From Trileptium ribeirensis (taxonomy: Eukaryota; Nematoda; Enoplea; Enoplida; Thoracostomopsidae): a stretch of 64,000 nt of DNA. Positions 11,201 through 22,745 of the stretch are shown in pieces. The stretch lies in assembly GCA_030248225.1 (NCBI GenBank), contig JASANE010001648.1, forward strand, positions 1-64,000. The letters are read 5' to 3'. Within the stretch, counting starts at the first letter, position 1. Each line of letters opens with the position of its first letter. The notes beneath the pieces were generated by a model. The model saw nothing but the letters and a program-made list of their open reading frames with translations. It ran no database searches and was not told the DNA's origin. Both the position numbers and the translations under genes were made by a program.

Positions 11201-14200
11201 ATTAAACCAAAATCGCGTCGAATTTTGCAGTTTCCGTCTATAGCATGGTAACAGCAAAAGTTACATTACTAAAACTTTCACAGTACAGTGACCTGTGTTA
11301 TTGCAACAGCAGGCCTGACATCGATACGATAAACTCTTTGGGTTACCCGAGCCAGCAACTTAACAAGAGAGCAAAAACTACCAATTTTGGGTCAAAATCG
11401 CGTAAGTATTACTGTCGTAATAGTTTTCAGGATGACTGTCTGTGTTTGATCTAAATCTTGACAGCGGTGTATCTGTAAGCTGCGTAATACACAGTCGATA
11501 ATTTCCTAACGTCACCCACACTACGGCATAGATCACTCAAAGCAACATTCACAGCCAAGATTTGTGTATATTTCGTCATAATATAAGGTTTTGGAGTTGC
11601 TGGTTCCGTTTAGGTCATATTTTTACCATGTATACGTCAAGTTTGTGGCAAGCGGATACTGTTGAAATCTTCCAATCTTTATATATAGCTATGTAATAAT
11701 GGGTGTACACATTTTCGGATCTGAACTCCCAAATGTTACTGCTATTGTCTGTAACTTTGCCAAGAATACGCTGATTTGCTTGAAGTTAAGCTATGAATAA
11801 TTGACATCTATTAATTAAGCCTATTACTTATCAGTTCCAAATATTAATCTAAATATTAGTTACGGTTCGCTCTAGCTAACAACTAATTCAAAGCAATGGC
11901 GCTAAACTAAAAGGACCTAGCTCAGCAAGCACCTAGTTATTTTACATTTAGTTTTAGGTTAGATGTGGTTATTGGTAGTGTCAGGCTCAATGAAAGTACG
12001 CGGCTACTAATTGTTTGAAAAGGCTGGTTTGATTCACATATTACTGACTTGTTATAAAGCCTGATTCAGTTTTTAAACTTGTCAGTTGCTTTTTATATAC
12101 TGAAAAATTTAATTATCTTAGATTTATCAAACTGGTGAACAATATTAAGAATTCGTTGTTGTTTCGCTAAAATAAAACATAATTTTCTTGTAAATTTTTG
12201 TAATATTTAACAGTTGTGAGTTTTGCCTGCATAAATTTTGTCGCAAAGTATATATAGGAATAAAAATAATTTGTTCACAGAAAAAGAATACGTATTGCAT
12301 GTCTACTACGATTAGTTTATCTGCAGAGTGAAAAGTTGAAAATGTCTGTTAACAGATACGTTGGTGATTTGTTAGCCGTACCTATGCAATTTTCCTGATA
12401 TTTGAACCCCGGGGCCCACTCCAACTTTTTGGTAACTTGTTTGGGTACTCCAAAAATTATCAAAAATGTTAGCAGAAAGGCAGGGCGGCCGCCTCCTCCC
12501 CCATTGTCCTCCTCCCATACGTCCACCCCATTGACAACATGAATTAGTTGTCCTTCCCCAAGGTAATGGCAATATAAGCTGCAACCATATTAACTGTATG
12601 CAGTTTTTGATATTCCAGAGTTGTACCAAAAACTCATAACCGCAAGTCGATGATTTGTTCACCATCTGAATCTGATATCAAAAACTTTTTTTGTAATCAG
12701 TGATTAAATAGTTGTTAAGGATAATGCGGCGTTTACGTTATAAAAGACCTACATATGGTAGTTTTGTCCCTCTATTGTCTAGACCACACCACGCCATCCA
12801 TTGGTAAACGGTGCATACCTACACTATATAATGAAATTGATGGTGCATATGACGCCGTCAATTTAACTATAATGTCTAAACTAAAATGTTAGTTAAACTA
12901 ATGTCAATTTACCTACAATGTTTACCTATTGTTTATTACTGACTGTGTCAGGGACACCATGCACAAACACTTTATATAACGCGTGTAAATAACAGCATGG
13001 CGTAGCTACCACCATTAATACCAAATTTTATACAGTATTATTATCGACACTGCACTGCCTTTCTTCCTATACTATTTTAAAATCCCATAAGAAACACCAT
13101 GGTGTTCAAGACACCATATAACTGACACGCCCAGGGGGACAGAACTTTCACACGGGCGTCGTCTATAACGTAAACGCCGCATAATGCTCAAAGCAAAACA
13201 CAAACTCAATTATGCGTACAGATTCAAGTTTCCAGCATTTTGATAAATGCTTGCAATTGTTCATGTAGAAACGATGCACAGGGTACACCAATGTGTTGTA
13301 GGTGTACTGTCAAATGCTTAAGTTTAGACATACATGTTTGCCGACGCTAACGATTTTTGGTCACTGCAAATATTTGTTAGTGAATGACGCCATTCAACTC
13401 GATTGTTAAGTGTACTAGTTATATATACAATAAAACTACGGCTATTTATGGCAAAAACCATCTATAAACATGGTTAGAATAATTTTAGTTCGGCCAAATT
13501 AACATATTAAACCAATCAAACAAAACATACCGGGTGTATAAAGTAATGAATGTGAAACTGACTGCGATGATAGTGCAGACGCTGTTTGAGCTGTTTCTCC
13601 AACACCTGAGCTGCCACCACCTACCAATGGCAGTAATCCATAGTCCATAGGGCAAAATTCAAGCTCCAAATTTCAAATTTCCAAAAATTAAAAAAAAGAA
13701 CCGAAACTCTAATTTCAAACTAAACAACAACAACACAGACTATGCAGATATGCTATTTTTGTGCAATGACTAAAATCCTTATCACTTGCTAGTACGTCGC
13801 AACTTTAGTGCTATACTGCAACATTTGACATCATTAGATAATGCTTAGTTTGTTGTAAACAAATTTGCTTCACTGATTCTGCATTGCGGTCTTAATAGCG
13901 CATCCAAACTGACGGAGATAAGATTATATTCTTCTTTCTTTAAGTTTTTGCAATGTAAATGATAGATTTCAGTGTTAACCAGTTTGTATAACAAGGTTTT
14001 GTAGCAAATGCGATTTGTTATGCAGAAATTAACAACAAATCGAAATTAAATTAATGTAATTAATGTCATTTTATAAGAGGCTATCAAAACCATTTCAAAC
14101 CCCAAGAAGATTTAATAGCATCGCAGGCATCGTCTTCGTCAATGTAACTGTTTCTTTGTCAGTAGGAACCTACCTGAGAAGGTGAAATTAAACATTTCAT

Positions 14201-17200
14201 TAAGAATCAACTTTTAAATTAAGTTTTCCAGTACATGGAACTACACAAGTTCATTGGCACCAAACCATTGGAACACAACATACAACTGGACATAAACTTT
14301 CTTTGCTTTTACCAAAAGTGCAATAGCCAATAGGAAGAGTATTCAGTGTTAACCAGTTTGTATAACAAGGTTTTGTAGCAAATGCGATTTGTTATGCAGA
14401 AATTAACAACAAATCGAAATTAAATTAATGTAGTTAATGTCATTTTATAAGAGGCTATCAAAACCATTTCAAACCCCAAGAAGATTTAATAGCATCGCAG
14501 GCATCGTCTTCGTCAATGTAACTGTTTCTTTGTCAGTAGGAACCTACCTGAGAAGGTGAAATTAAACATTTCATTAAGAATCAACTTTTAAATTAAGTTT
14601 TCCAGTACATGGAACTACACAAGTTCATTGGCATCAAACCGTTGGAATACAACATACAACTGGACATAAACTTTCTTTGCTTTTACCAAAAGTGCAATAG
14701 GGAAGAGTATGGCACTTCCTGCACTCACATGTTAGCCCATATTTGATGATACGTGCGTGTTCAGCCTGACCCCCAGTTTCTGGTGGTGGGGCTGCTGGTT
14801 CAACCGACCCCCCCCCCAAAAAAAATTTGGGGGGGGGTCCGACGTACCCCCCCCCCAAAACAAACAGGAGGGTCCGAGCTACCCCCCTCCTGAAACTAGG
14901 GGGGCTAAGTACATCAGTTAACGCGAGAGATGAATTTCATGATTTTGACAATAGAACAACCATGGTGTGCAAACCCTTAGTGGATTAACACATTATTGTC
15001 AGGAGCATGGCAGCCTATCCTGTAGTACCATTGAAAGAACCTACCCGACTGAGCCGAACATGGTTTACGAAGAACCGGGTCGAGTCTAGAAATCAGGCTC
15101 ACTGTCACCTCTATAGCATATTGGTACATTATTGATTTTCTTAATTGAAGCTAATACAAAACAATCTGGCAAATTTAATGAAAGGTGAGTTGTTAATAGT
15201 ACATCTCCAATGTATTGTAGCAACAAATTGGCCATACCGTATCAATACAATAGAATCTATGCTCCACATTTGGATTTTATTTGGGACAGGCTGGCTGTAT
15301 TCGTCTATATATAAACATAATCCATTGTAGATTAATGTTTTGATTGGGTTATATGGCAACATATTTTGATACATTCAAAGCAGGCAATGCTAAATTACCT
15401 TATTTAAAGGAAAATCTCAGCTAATTTTTGAAACAATAGCCATGTTGCGGTAATTATACACGATTTGTTGTATTATGATAATATTTATGGAGCAACAGAT
15501 GTCAAGTTTGACATTAAGTGACAATTTTACGCACCAAATGTGCTAAAATTTATTGATCCAAATCAAATGCGATAATTGAATACAAACAGTTTATAATTAC
15601 ATATTTATTATTCGGTCACTAACTACGACATTTTCGTTTAATGTCCTCGCTTAAAAGCGTCTTTATACTGCAATAATTTTCAGTTTGACTTCGTTCGATT
15701 ACGGTAGAAATATGTTGTCAAGTCTATTCGAAATGAAATGAATCAAAATGTGCTATCGTCAGAGTTGTTCAAACTGTGCTGGAATTCGAAACCTTCGGCT
15801 AGTAGATATTTCATTCTAATCAGATCCGGTATGCGTAGTACGCCGTGTTTTTTGTGCTGTCAAATGTGCTAGCACATTGTTTGCAAACATATTTGAAGCA
15901 TTACAAAACTGTCGCGATCGGCAAAATTGTTACTGCCGCACCCGGCTGCGCAAAGGCTGGTTCGGTACATAATAATAAATATATTCAGTACATGCTCGAG
16001 GTCCGAAGTTACTGGGGTAGCTTTCGGCCTTCCAGGAGGTCAAACGTTCACTGGCGCCGTGCCTGCAAATGTGATTGGCGATTCTAGCCAACGGTGGTCA
16101 GACTGCTCGAGCGCGTAATCCTCCCCTGCCACTTATGAGTTTATTCGTGTGAAATTTATACTTTTTTAACAAGAACACGAAAACCGTTTTCCGTAAAGAA
16201 TGATTTCTCTGATGGGGTGGCGGAGAGGAAAGTCGCTTGTAACTCTGAAGTTAGCTTTTGTTTTAACAAAAACTTTACAGCGCACTACGTTCAATGCGAT
16301 GCTTGTCCAATACATAACAGAATAAGAATGATTTCTTTGATGGGGTTGTCGGAGAAGAAAGTCGCTTGTAACTCTGAAGTTAGCTTTTATTTTAACAAGT
16401 ACTTTATAGCGCACTACGTTCAATGCGATGCTTGCCCAATACATAACAGAGTAAGAATGATTTCTCTAATGGGGTGCCGAAGAGGAAAGTCGCTTGTAAC
16501 TCTGAAGTTAGATTTTGTTTTAACAAAAACTTTACAGCGCACTACGTTCAATGCGATGCTTGTTCAATACATAACAGAGTAAGAATGATTTCTCTGATGG
16601 GGTTGTCGGAGAAGAAAGTCGCTTGTAACTCTGAAGTTAGCTTTTATTTAATAAAAACTTTATAGCGCACTACGTTCAATGCGATGCTTGTCCAATAAAT
16701 AACAGAGCAAGAATGATTTCTCTGATGGGGTGGCGGAGATGAAAATCGCTTGTAACGCTGAAGTTAGCTTTTGTTTTAACAAATACTTTACAGCGCACCA
16801 CGTTCAATGCGACGCTTGTCCAATACATAACAGAGTAAGAATGATTTCTCTAATGGGGTGCCGAAGAGGAAAGTAGCTTGTAACTCTGAAGTTAGATTTT
16901 GTTTTAACAAAAACTTTACAGCGCACTACGTTCAATGCGACGCTTGTCCAATACATAGCAGAGTAAGAATGATTTCTCTGATGGGGTAGCGGAGAGGAAA
17001 GTCGCTTGTAACTCTGAAGTTAGCTTTTGTTTCAACAAATCCTTTACAGCACACTACGTTCAATGCAATTCTAGTCCAATACATAACAGAGTAAGAATGA
17101 TTTCTCTAATGGGGTGCCGAAGAGGAAAGTCGCTTGTAACTCTGAAGTTAGATTTTGTATTAACAAAAACTTTACAGCGCACTACGTTCAATGCGATGCT

Positions 17201-20200
17201 TGTCCAATACATAACAGAGTAAGAACTGTCTGTTTGTGCGATAGATTTAGGACAAAGTGAAATTTTTAAGCGAAAAATGTCATTACTTATCGTGTAACTA
17301 CAAATTGAATTCTTAGTTTTTCATTACATTACATATTAGATTTCTGACTAATGCGGCGTTCACGTTATAATGTCCCCAACGTTTGGAACCTATGTACACC
17401 ACACAGTGTCAGGCACACTGTTGACAACAGGGTGTCTTAGACAACCCCATGTTTTCAATAAATTTTTTCAAAGGTAGCTAGTTACGCGTATTACCACTTC
17501 TCGACAGTGTCAGACACACCGTGTCTTCAGCAAGTTTTATTGACAGTGTTCGGAATTACTTGAGCGATGTTCATATAGGCTAAATACAAATTCGTAAATT
17601 TAGAAAAAACTACTCAGGACAGTTGACTAATAAACCACGTTAGCTACAGACGGTGTCCGTTGTAGTTAATTCGCGCCAAATCGGTAGCTAAGGGTGTGTA
17701 CGACACTGTCAAGAAAAAATTTAGTAACTAAAAGTGTGCGGTGCACCCTCGGCAATTGATTTACAGTATGGGTGTCACCCTGACTGTCTATACGGTAGGG
17801 TCGCGACTACAGGGGGACAAAAGTTCCAAACAGCGGGGACATTACAACGTGAACGCCGCATAACAAAGTATGTACTAGCAAATTACAGCTAGCTTTTCGT
17901 ATAACGAAAACGGGTATTTAATTGGAGGCGCATGCGGACAATTTTTATTTGATAGGAGCCAAATACAAGTATTACGTATCCAATTCAGGATTAACATTAG
18001 AATTTTTGTCAAATTTCGAGGTTTGATTTACAGAAAATACCGAAGCTTCGATGCCGTTGTGGAGTGGACATGCTCTCTTTTGGTACACACTATACTTAAT
18101 CATTGAAAATCGATGAAACACGATATAGGAATAACATCTTTTAACTCAACCAACGTTGTTTAACGGTTCAGCGCGTACCCGTGGTGCGAGTTTCCAACAC
18201 TATGAGTAATTAAAATTGGATAACCTTCATCGATATCTTGGGCAACCGTAGTTGCGTGTGTTATCGCATTAGCACAAGAATCGTTAACCCATGACACCAG
18301 TGTGTCGTTTACCACTGTATCCGAGTTATCAATTATCACGAGATACACTGTAACACTCTAACAAGTTTTAGAGTGGTAACAAGAAGATCACGGGAGTCGT
18401 TTCCTCCCCCCAAAGATTTTAATATAAGAATATTTGAGTCTAGTAGATACCGACTTGGACCGTAGAATTAAGTTTTCCGAACGAAATAAGATACAAATTT
18501 GTGAAATCTATAAAATCGAAAAACTCATTTCATGCACACATTATTGTGATAATCATAGTTATTGTTTGAATATTTCGAATTTACACAATATTTTAGGATT
18601 GAAAATTCCGCTTTATTGCCTGTGTCGGCTGGCTGTATCTCACGACTTTAAATGTAACTGCAAGCGGATTAGTTATACAACAATCAGAATGTCACCTCCA
18701 ACTTTGGAATTTATCAAATTTATGAGCGTGTTAATAAATCTGTCATTTTACACATTTAAGGTGTTAATTAGATTTAGTGAAGCGTTCGGTTATTATTTCT
18801 GAACCATGAAGTGAACTCAAAATTTACAATCTAAATTTGCTGTGTATGCAGCCGAACACTGAAAGATGTACTTTAGTTAAACCAACCGGAATATTTTTTC
18901 AAACATGCGTTTGCGCATACAACTGCGCACAAAGTCATGTGTAACTAATATATTAAATAAACTTATATAATACAGCGTCCAGTCGCCAATACGAACTCAA
19001 GGTATTACATATTTTGGTTAACCTAATCATATCTTGACAAATAAAAAAGTAGAAAAGGAAGCATGATTCGTTTGATATTCTTCTGGCATACTACGGTTCA
19101 TTTTTGCGTTAGTAGGATTGTTCAGGTTAAATGGCTCTCACTTCTTAATATTAGGCAATGTCATTATTAATATGATAATTTATACCAAACCGGTGTATTC
19201 ACTACCACGCTGCTCATTATTCGAGCACAATTCACTGTTTTTGACCCAAGACATATATATTTTAAACTGTTACAATTTCGTGAATGTGCCTACAAGAGTA
19301 TTCGGCTCTATTTGGGTATTGTAAAAACAGACTGTTCCTTAACTCTGTACGAATTTCAACGAAGTACATAAAAAGTGCAAAATATTAATTTGTTGAGCTG
19401 GTAGCTAAGCGGTGAAAATAAAAATTTGCCAATCGGTTCCTGAATTATAGATGTTGCAGTATTATTTTCTTATTTACAAGTTGTACACAGGAGCGCCTAA
19501 GTCAGAGAATTCCCAACTGTCGTAAAAATTGTACTAAAAATAAACAAAAAAGTACAACAAAATAATATAATGGGTAATCTCTCCTTGCTATAGCGTTCTT
19601 GGTTAACACAAAGAGTACACAATTTAGTGCACCAAAAACGCAACAGCAGATAGTAACTACGCTTGCTAGACATAGCTATCCACAAAAATACAAATTCTTG
19701 CTTTGTAACATTTTTTGTTATTTTTACCAGAAGTGCGTCGGTACAAAATTTATTGAACCCCTGGGTACCCACTGATATTAGAACCATGTGCAGTGACGCA
19801 GTAAATATAAGCACGGGGGACTGTAATTTGATACAAAGGTACGATATTGTTTGAAAGGCAAGATGGATCGACAGTATTTGCAATACGCAGACGTTGGCCA
19901 TATAATTAGTCTAGCGAATATCATACCGATCCACAGCAGCAAAACCCTGTGCATGTAGTTTACTTTTCATATAATATATAATTAAAACTCAATTATTCGC
20001 CACTAGTCGCCAATATACGATCCGTAAAAAATTTAGCACTTAATGTACATTTGCAGTTACATACGTACGTATATCCAAACTATAGTGACGCGCTCAACAA
20101 ATTATGATAGCACCTATCGAGACACATTGGGTAAACAGGAAATACCCATTACACATTTCATTTTAAGCTAAACCAGTTGCTTTGCGATTAGACATAACGT

Positions 20201-21666
20201 TTGAACCAACTATGCGACTTCTTCTAAAATGAGCCCTCAAACAACTGCGGACGATTTTGATTATAAATATGTGGTACTGTCGCTTGTAACATCGATAATT
20301 AGCCCTCACCACCTTCTATACACTCAAAACTACGATGCAGATGAATATGCATCTTCAAGTACAAATTATCTCATTTGTAACTGGTTTGCTGTAGAAAATA
20401 ATCAGTTGCTTAAGTTTCGAGTTCGCACGATGACTTTAACGTCTGGTGCAATTTTCGTTACACCGATTAGCCGAGTTGCTAGTCCTTAATTCGTTAACTA
20501 GATGCTCCACTGAGACCATTGCATTGGGTTGGTAGCATCAATTTAATTATAGTTGAATACGTACATTACTATATTAATTATACTTTTACACGAACAACAA
20601 TGAAACTGTAACAAAGCATTGATGATTTCACGCTGAATCATGACTATAACGTAACGATTATGCGCTGTGAACATACAGGCCAAATCGTATAATTTTTTTA
20701 CATTGCATTCTTTAATAACAAAGTAAGTCTAAGGTATATACACCTTTGGCCAGGAAATGGCAAGTCATGAAAAAATATAAAATTTAGAACGATTCGACTC
20801 AGTTTGTAGAGGTCGTTAAATCCTCCGTTGGAACAAAATTTATGGAGTTTCTGCGATTTTGGTTACCTCTGTATCGAAAATTTTCGACAAAACTTTTTTA
20901 TCTCAGTAAATATTTAATTTTATAGACTATTAGAATCGTGCTGACAAGCTGAGTCGAATGAGGCTTAAATCAACCTAATTCGTGAGTTACATCGTTAGGG
21001 TTTCTCATAAATGCGATTAACTATTCCATGTATAAATAGGTTGGCCCGATTTTGACACCGTTCGACTCAACGCATCAATGCGGTTCGAATAGAATATTAA
21101 ATTTAACTGTATGAATTAGACTGGGATGGAGAATTGTAATCGAAAAGACCCAACAAGTTTTTTCGATTTGGCACTAAAGTTTAAATTTGCTCGCATGTCT
21201 TTCCTCCTATAAGTGTATATCTCAACGATATCACTTTAACAGACACACCAAGCAAAGTCACATCCGCTAGGAAAATGTTAGTTAGATCGGCTCACTTAGA
21301 AATCCATTTATAACAAACGACACTAGCTGTTATTAGAATGAAACATTGTGTAGTTTGACCCCTGCTCCAGAACAGGTACATATATTTGCACAGTAGTGCA
21401 GTTGGAGAATGCAAGTTCATACGCACCCAATAAAAATTTGGCCATATTAAAGCTGCAACAATTTTTTGAATTACATGGTACATAAGCTAAATATTGTAAA
21501 CATTAGCTATGTGATATGTTTTGATACTTATTATTAAAATATTAAAAGTTTGATTTCTGATTTTGTAGATTTGATCATGTATCCCGCGAAGTAGCGAACC
21601 TTATGTATACTTACTGCCTGACGTCTTCTCTTTCCTACAATATAATGCAGAATGTGGTCGTTTCAT
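8234..21666 (-). CDS. Putative four-exon gene, Gln/Ser/Thr-rich protein of unknown function
   Basis: Gene model inferred from splice sites, not from homology. Exons in transcript order are 21666-21615 (ATG, 17 codons, strong GTAAGT donor), 13620-13531 (90 nt, donor GTATGT), 9945-9529 (417 nt, acceptor TTTTTAG, donor GTATTT) and 8295-8234 (pyrimidine-rich acceptor ending TTCTTCCAG, then TAA). All three introns are phase 1, so every junction keeps one open frame of about 206 residues. The protein is low-complexity: Gly/Ser then Gln-rich (many QQ), then Ser/Thr, with no cysteine cluster or recognised domain, so it is probably disordered. The 417-nt exon has no stop and a composition unlike the flanks. 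An alternative start is the ATG at 13648, in frame with exon 2. The last exon is the least certain, and real DNA-binding or catalytic exons may be missing. Introns are 8.0, 3.6 and 1.2 kb and filled with repeats. Confidence 0.42.
9529..9945 (-). CDS. Unknown gene, putative exon 3 (Gln/Ser/Thr-rich)
   Basis: 417 nt with no stop, between acceptor TTTTTAG and donor CAACAG|GTATTT, phase 1 on both sides. It encodes a Gln-rich part with several QQ pairs followed by a Ser/Thr/Asn-rich part. This is the strongest coding evidence for the gene: the length and residue bias are not expected of random AT-rich sequence. Confidence 0.5.
11128..11392 (+). repeat. Old dispersed repeat, copy A
   Basis: Shares a diverged 260-bp segment with 23534-23790, including near-identical GGTAGAAGCATT and a GCATGGTAAC/ACATGGTAAC block in the same order. 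The open frames over it are not conserved between the copies, so it is an ancient non-coding interspersed repeat. Confidence 0.55.
12725..13181. mobile_element. MITE, TAA-duplicating family, copy 1
   Basis: 457 bp. The ends are inverted repeats TGCGGCGTTTACGTTATA, flanked by a 3-bp TAA target duplication (12722-12724, 13182-13184). A 3-bp TAA/TTA duplication is typical of PIF/Harbinger elements, so this is probably a Harbinger-derived MITE (inference). The interior has many GGTGT/ACACC half-sites, often paired as GGTGTC..GACACC, and no transposase. It lies in an intron of the unknown gene. Confidence 0.8.
13531..13620 (-). CDS. Unknown gene, putative exon 2
   Basis: 90 nt in phase 1 to phase 1, encoding a Gly/Ser/Thr/Gln-rich segment that ends LLYTP. 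The acceptor is ATTGGTAG and the donor is G|GTATGT. An in-frame ATG 28 nt upstream (13648) could instead make this a first coding exon. Confidence 0.45.
13969..14716 (+). repeat. 374-bp tandem duplication
   Basis: Two almost identical head-to-tail copies starting at 13969 and 14343, differing by a few substitutions and a small deletion near the end of copy 2. There is no open frame of note. The high identity implies a recent duplication or an assembly artefact. Confidence 0.85.
14808..14905. repeat. Poly-C/poly-G palindromic cluster
   Basis: C10-A8-T3-G9 (14808-14837) is followed by GTCCGACGTAC, another C10 (14847-14856), then a second related palindrome, GAGGGTCCGAGCTACCCCC. The homopolymer runs are mutually complementary and can form nested hairpins or G-quadruplexes. 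They may be abutting terminal repeats of small DNA elements. Confidence 0.7.
15989..16118 (+). CDS. Possible plus-strand terminal exon, unknown
   Basis: An acceptor-like ATATATTCAG precedes 130 nt of GC-richer sequence, open to a TAA at 16116-16118. The peptide is Gly/Ser-rich. A second frame is also open over most of it and no partner exon was found, so this is weak. It directly precedes the 128-bp satellite. Confidence 0.15.
16196..17225 (+). repeat. Satellite, 8 units of 128 bp
   Basis: Eight head-to-tail units with starts at about 16196, 16324, 16453, 16581, 16709, 16837, 16965 and 17093. They fall into three variants by the bases after ATGGGG (TGGCGG, TTGTCGG, TGCCGA), in the order A B C B A C A C. 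Because 128 is not a multiple of 3, the ORFs that cross it shift frame each unit and are not genes. Confidence 0.95.
17352..17860. mobile_element. MITE, TAA-duplicating family, copy 2
   Basis: 509 bp. Inverted ends TGCGGCGTTCACGTTATA / reverse complement, with perfect TAA duplications at 17349-17351 and 17861-17863. It belongs with the copy at 61940 to a subfamily whose interior shares TAGTTACGCGTATTA and several GTGTC..ACACC pairs. Non-coding. Confidence 0.85.
17864..21614. other. AT-rich intronic or intergenic sequence
   Basis: About 3.7 kb without a supported feature. Frames of 122 codons (18434-18802) and 134 codons (19497-19901) occur but lack codon bias, domains or splice context. Confidence 0.3.
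21615..21666 (-). CDS. Unknown gene, putative exon 1 (start codon)
   Basis: ATG at 21666 in a purine -3 context, 17 codons beginning MKRPHSALYCRKEK, then a perfect GTAAGT donor in phase 1. The open frame continues upstream to a TAG, and an acceptor-like CTCAG lies 3 nt before the ATG, so a 5' UTR intron is possible. Confidence 0.35.
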
Positions 21667-21862
21667 CTCTGAGATTCGGAATTCCAAAAGTGAAACCCGT
21701 ATTTCGCCGAACTAATGTCTGCTATTGCAAAGCGTAAACACATTGACATAGTTCTCAAAACTTATTTAATTGATCACGCTGGTTTGTCCCTGATGCATAT
21801 TTTAGACAAATTCAATGTATATAACTAGCTTTATGTGAGAAAGTGTTGTTTTTGTGGAATAA

Positions 21863-22297
21863 AACGGCGTTTACGCTATAAGGCGTCCTCATGTAAAGGT
21901 TTTGTCTTCCGATAGTCTTAACCACACCATACAGTGGTATACAGTATTTGATTACACCATATACTAAAATATGTAAGAGTCATTGTGTACTTAATTATTG
22001 TGTCTTAATCTACCTATTGTTTTTACTGACGGTGTCAAAGACACCACACGCAAGCACATTATATAATGTGTGTAAATAACAGTATGGTGTAGCTAACGCT
22101 ATATAACTTTTTGAAATAATTATGGTGTAGTCTACACTGTACCGTTACCGACATTATACTACCTATGTATATATACAATCCTAAAAAACCATCAGAGACA
22201 CTATGGTGTACAAGAGACCTAATAATAGGTGGCGGCAGAGAATCCTAGGGTTGGCAAAACTTTCACGGTGTGGGTTCTTTATAACGCAAACGCCGCT
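21863..22297. mobile_element. MITE, TAA-duplicating family, copy 3
   Basis: 435 bp, degenerate ends (CGGCGTTTACGCTATA / reverse complement), TAA duplications at 21860-21862 and 22298-22300. The interior matches copies 1 and 5. It occupies most of the gap between the TIMP gene's 3' end and the first exon of the next gene. Confidence 0.8.
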
Positions 22298-22348
22298 TAA
22301 TTCAAAACCCGCACTCGGCACTAATATGCACACATACATGTTGTAATC

Positions 22349-22745
22349 AATGAAATAATCAATGTTACAGAAATGAGTTTGATGTGATTGTAGCTAATCG
22401 CGGTTCCGACTCTTTTTGCAACGCAACATAATAGATTTTGCTGAAACACACTTTGAGCTGATTGTTTTTATTCCAAGAACATCGAAGCTCTACCGACGAT
22501 TGTGCACACTTGTGGCAGGACACAAATTGACGATAACAGTATCGCAAATGAAATAATCAATGTTACAGAAATGACTCTGATGCGCTCGTAGCTAATCGAG
22601 ACTCGGTACCTTTGTGCAACGCAACATAATACATTTTGCTGAGACACGCTTTCAGCTGATTGTTTTTACTCCAGGAACATCGAAGCTCGACCGACGATTG
22701 TGCACGCTTGTGGCAGTACGCAAATTGACGATAACAGTTATCGAT
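22349..22745 (-). repeat. 198-bp in-frame tandem duplication of the TIMP 3' coding end
   Basis: Two copies at 22349-22546 and 22547-22745, about 85 percent identical. Copy 2 encodes the last 60 residues and stop of the TIMP-like exon. Copy 1 lies beyond that stop, yet keeps an open 60-codon frame ending in the same FL-stop. 198 is divisible by 3. All four cysteines and the RQF, AQSSVELRCSW and YYVAL blocks are kept in both. Confidence 0.85.

Noticed and set aside
12317..12665. 97- and 69-codon minus-strand frames with a Gly-rich stretch
   Set aside because: Two overlapping frames are open, no splice sites frame either, and the sequence adjoins a MITE. Evidence is too weak for an exon.
16217..16665. 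Open frames of 63-121 codons across the 128-bp satellite, with repeating peptide blocks
   Set aside because: The unit length is not divisible by 3, so the frame shifts each unit. The same peptide reappears only because overlapping frames sample different units. No start or splice context.
18434..18802. 122-codon plus-strand frame with several cysteines
   Set aside because: Cysteine spacing matches no family, and it has no promoter or splice context.
19497..19901. 134-codon hydrophobic minus-strand frame
   Set aside because: Composition follows AT-rich random sequence, has no domain, and no supporting splice sites or conserved pattern.
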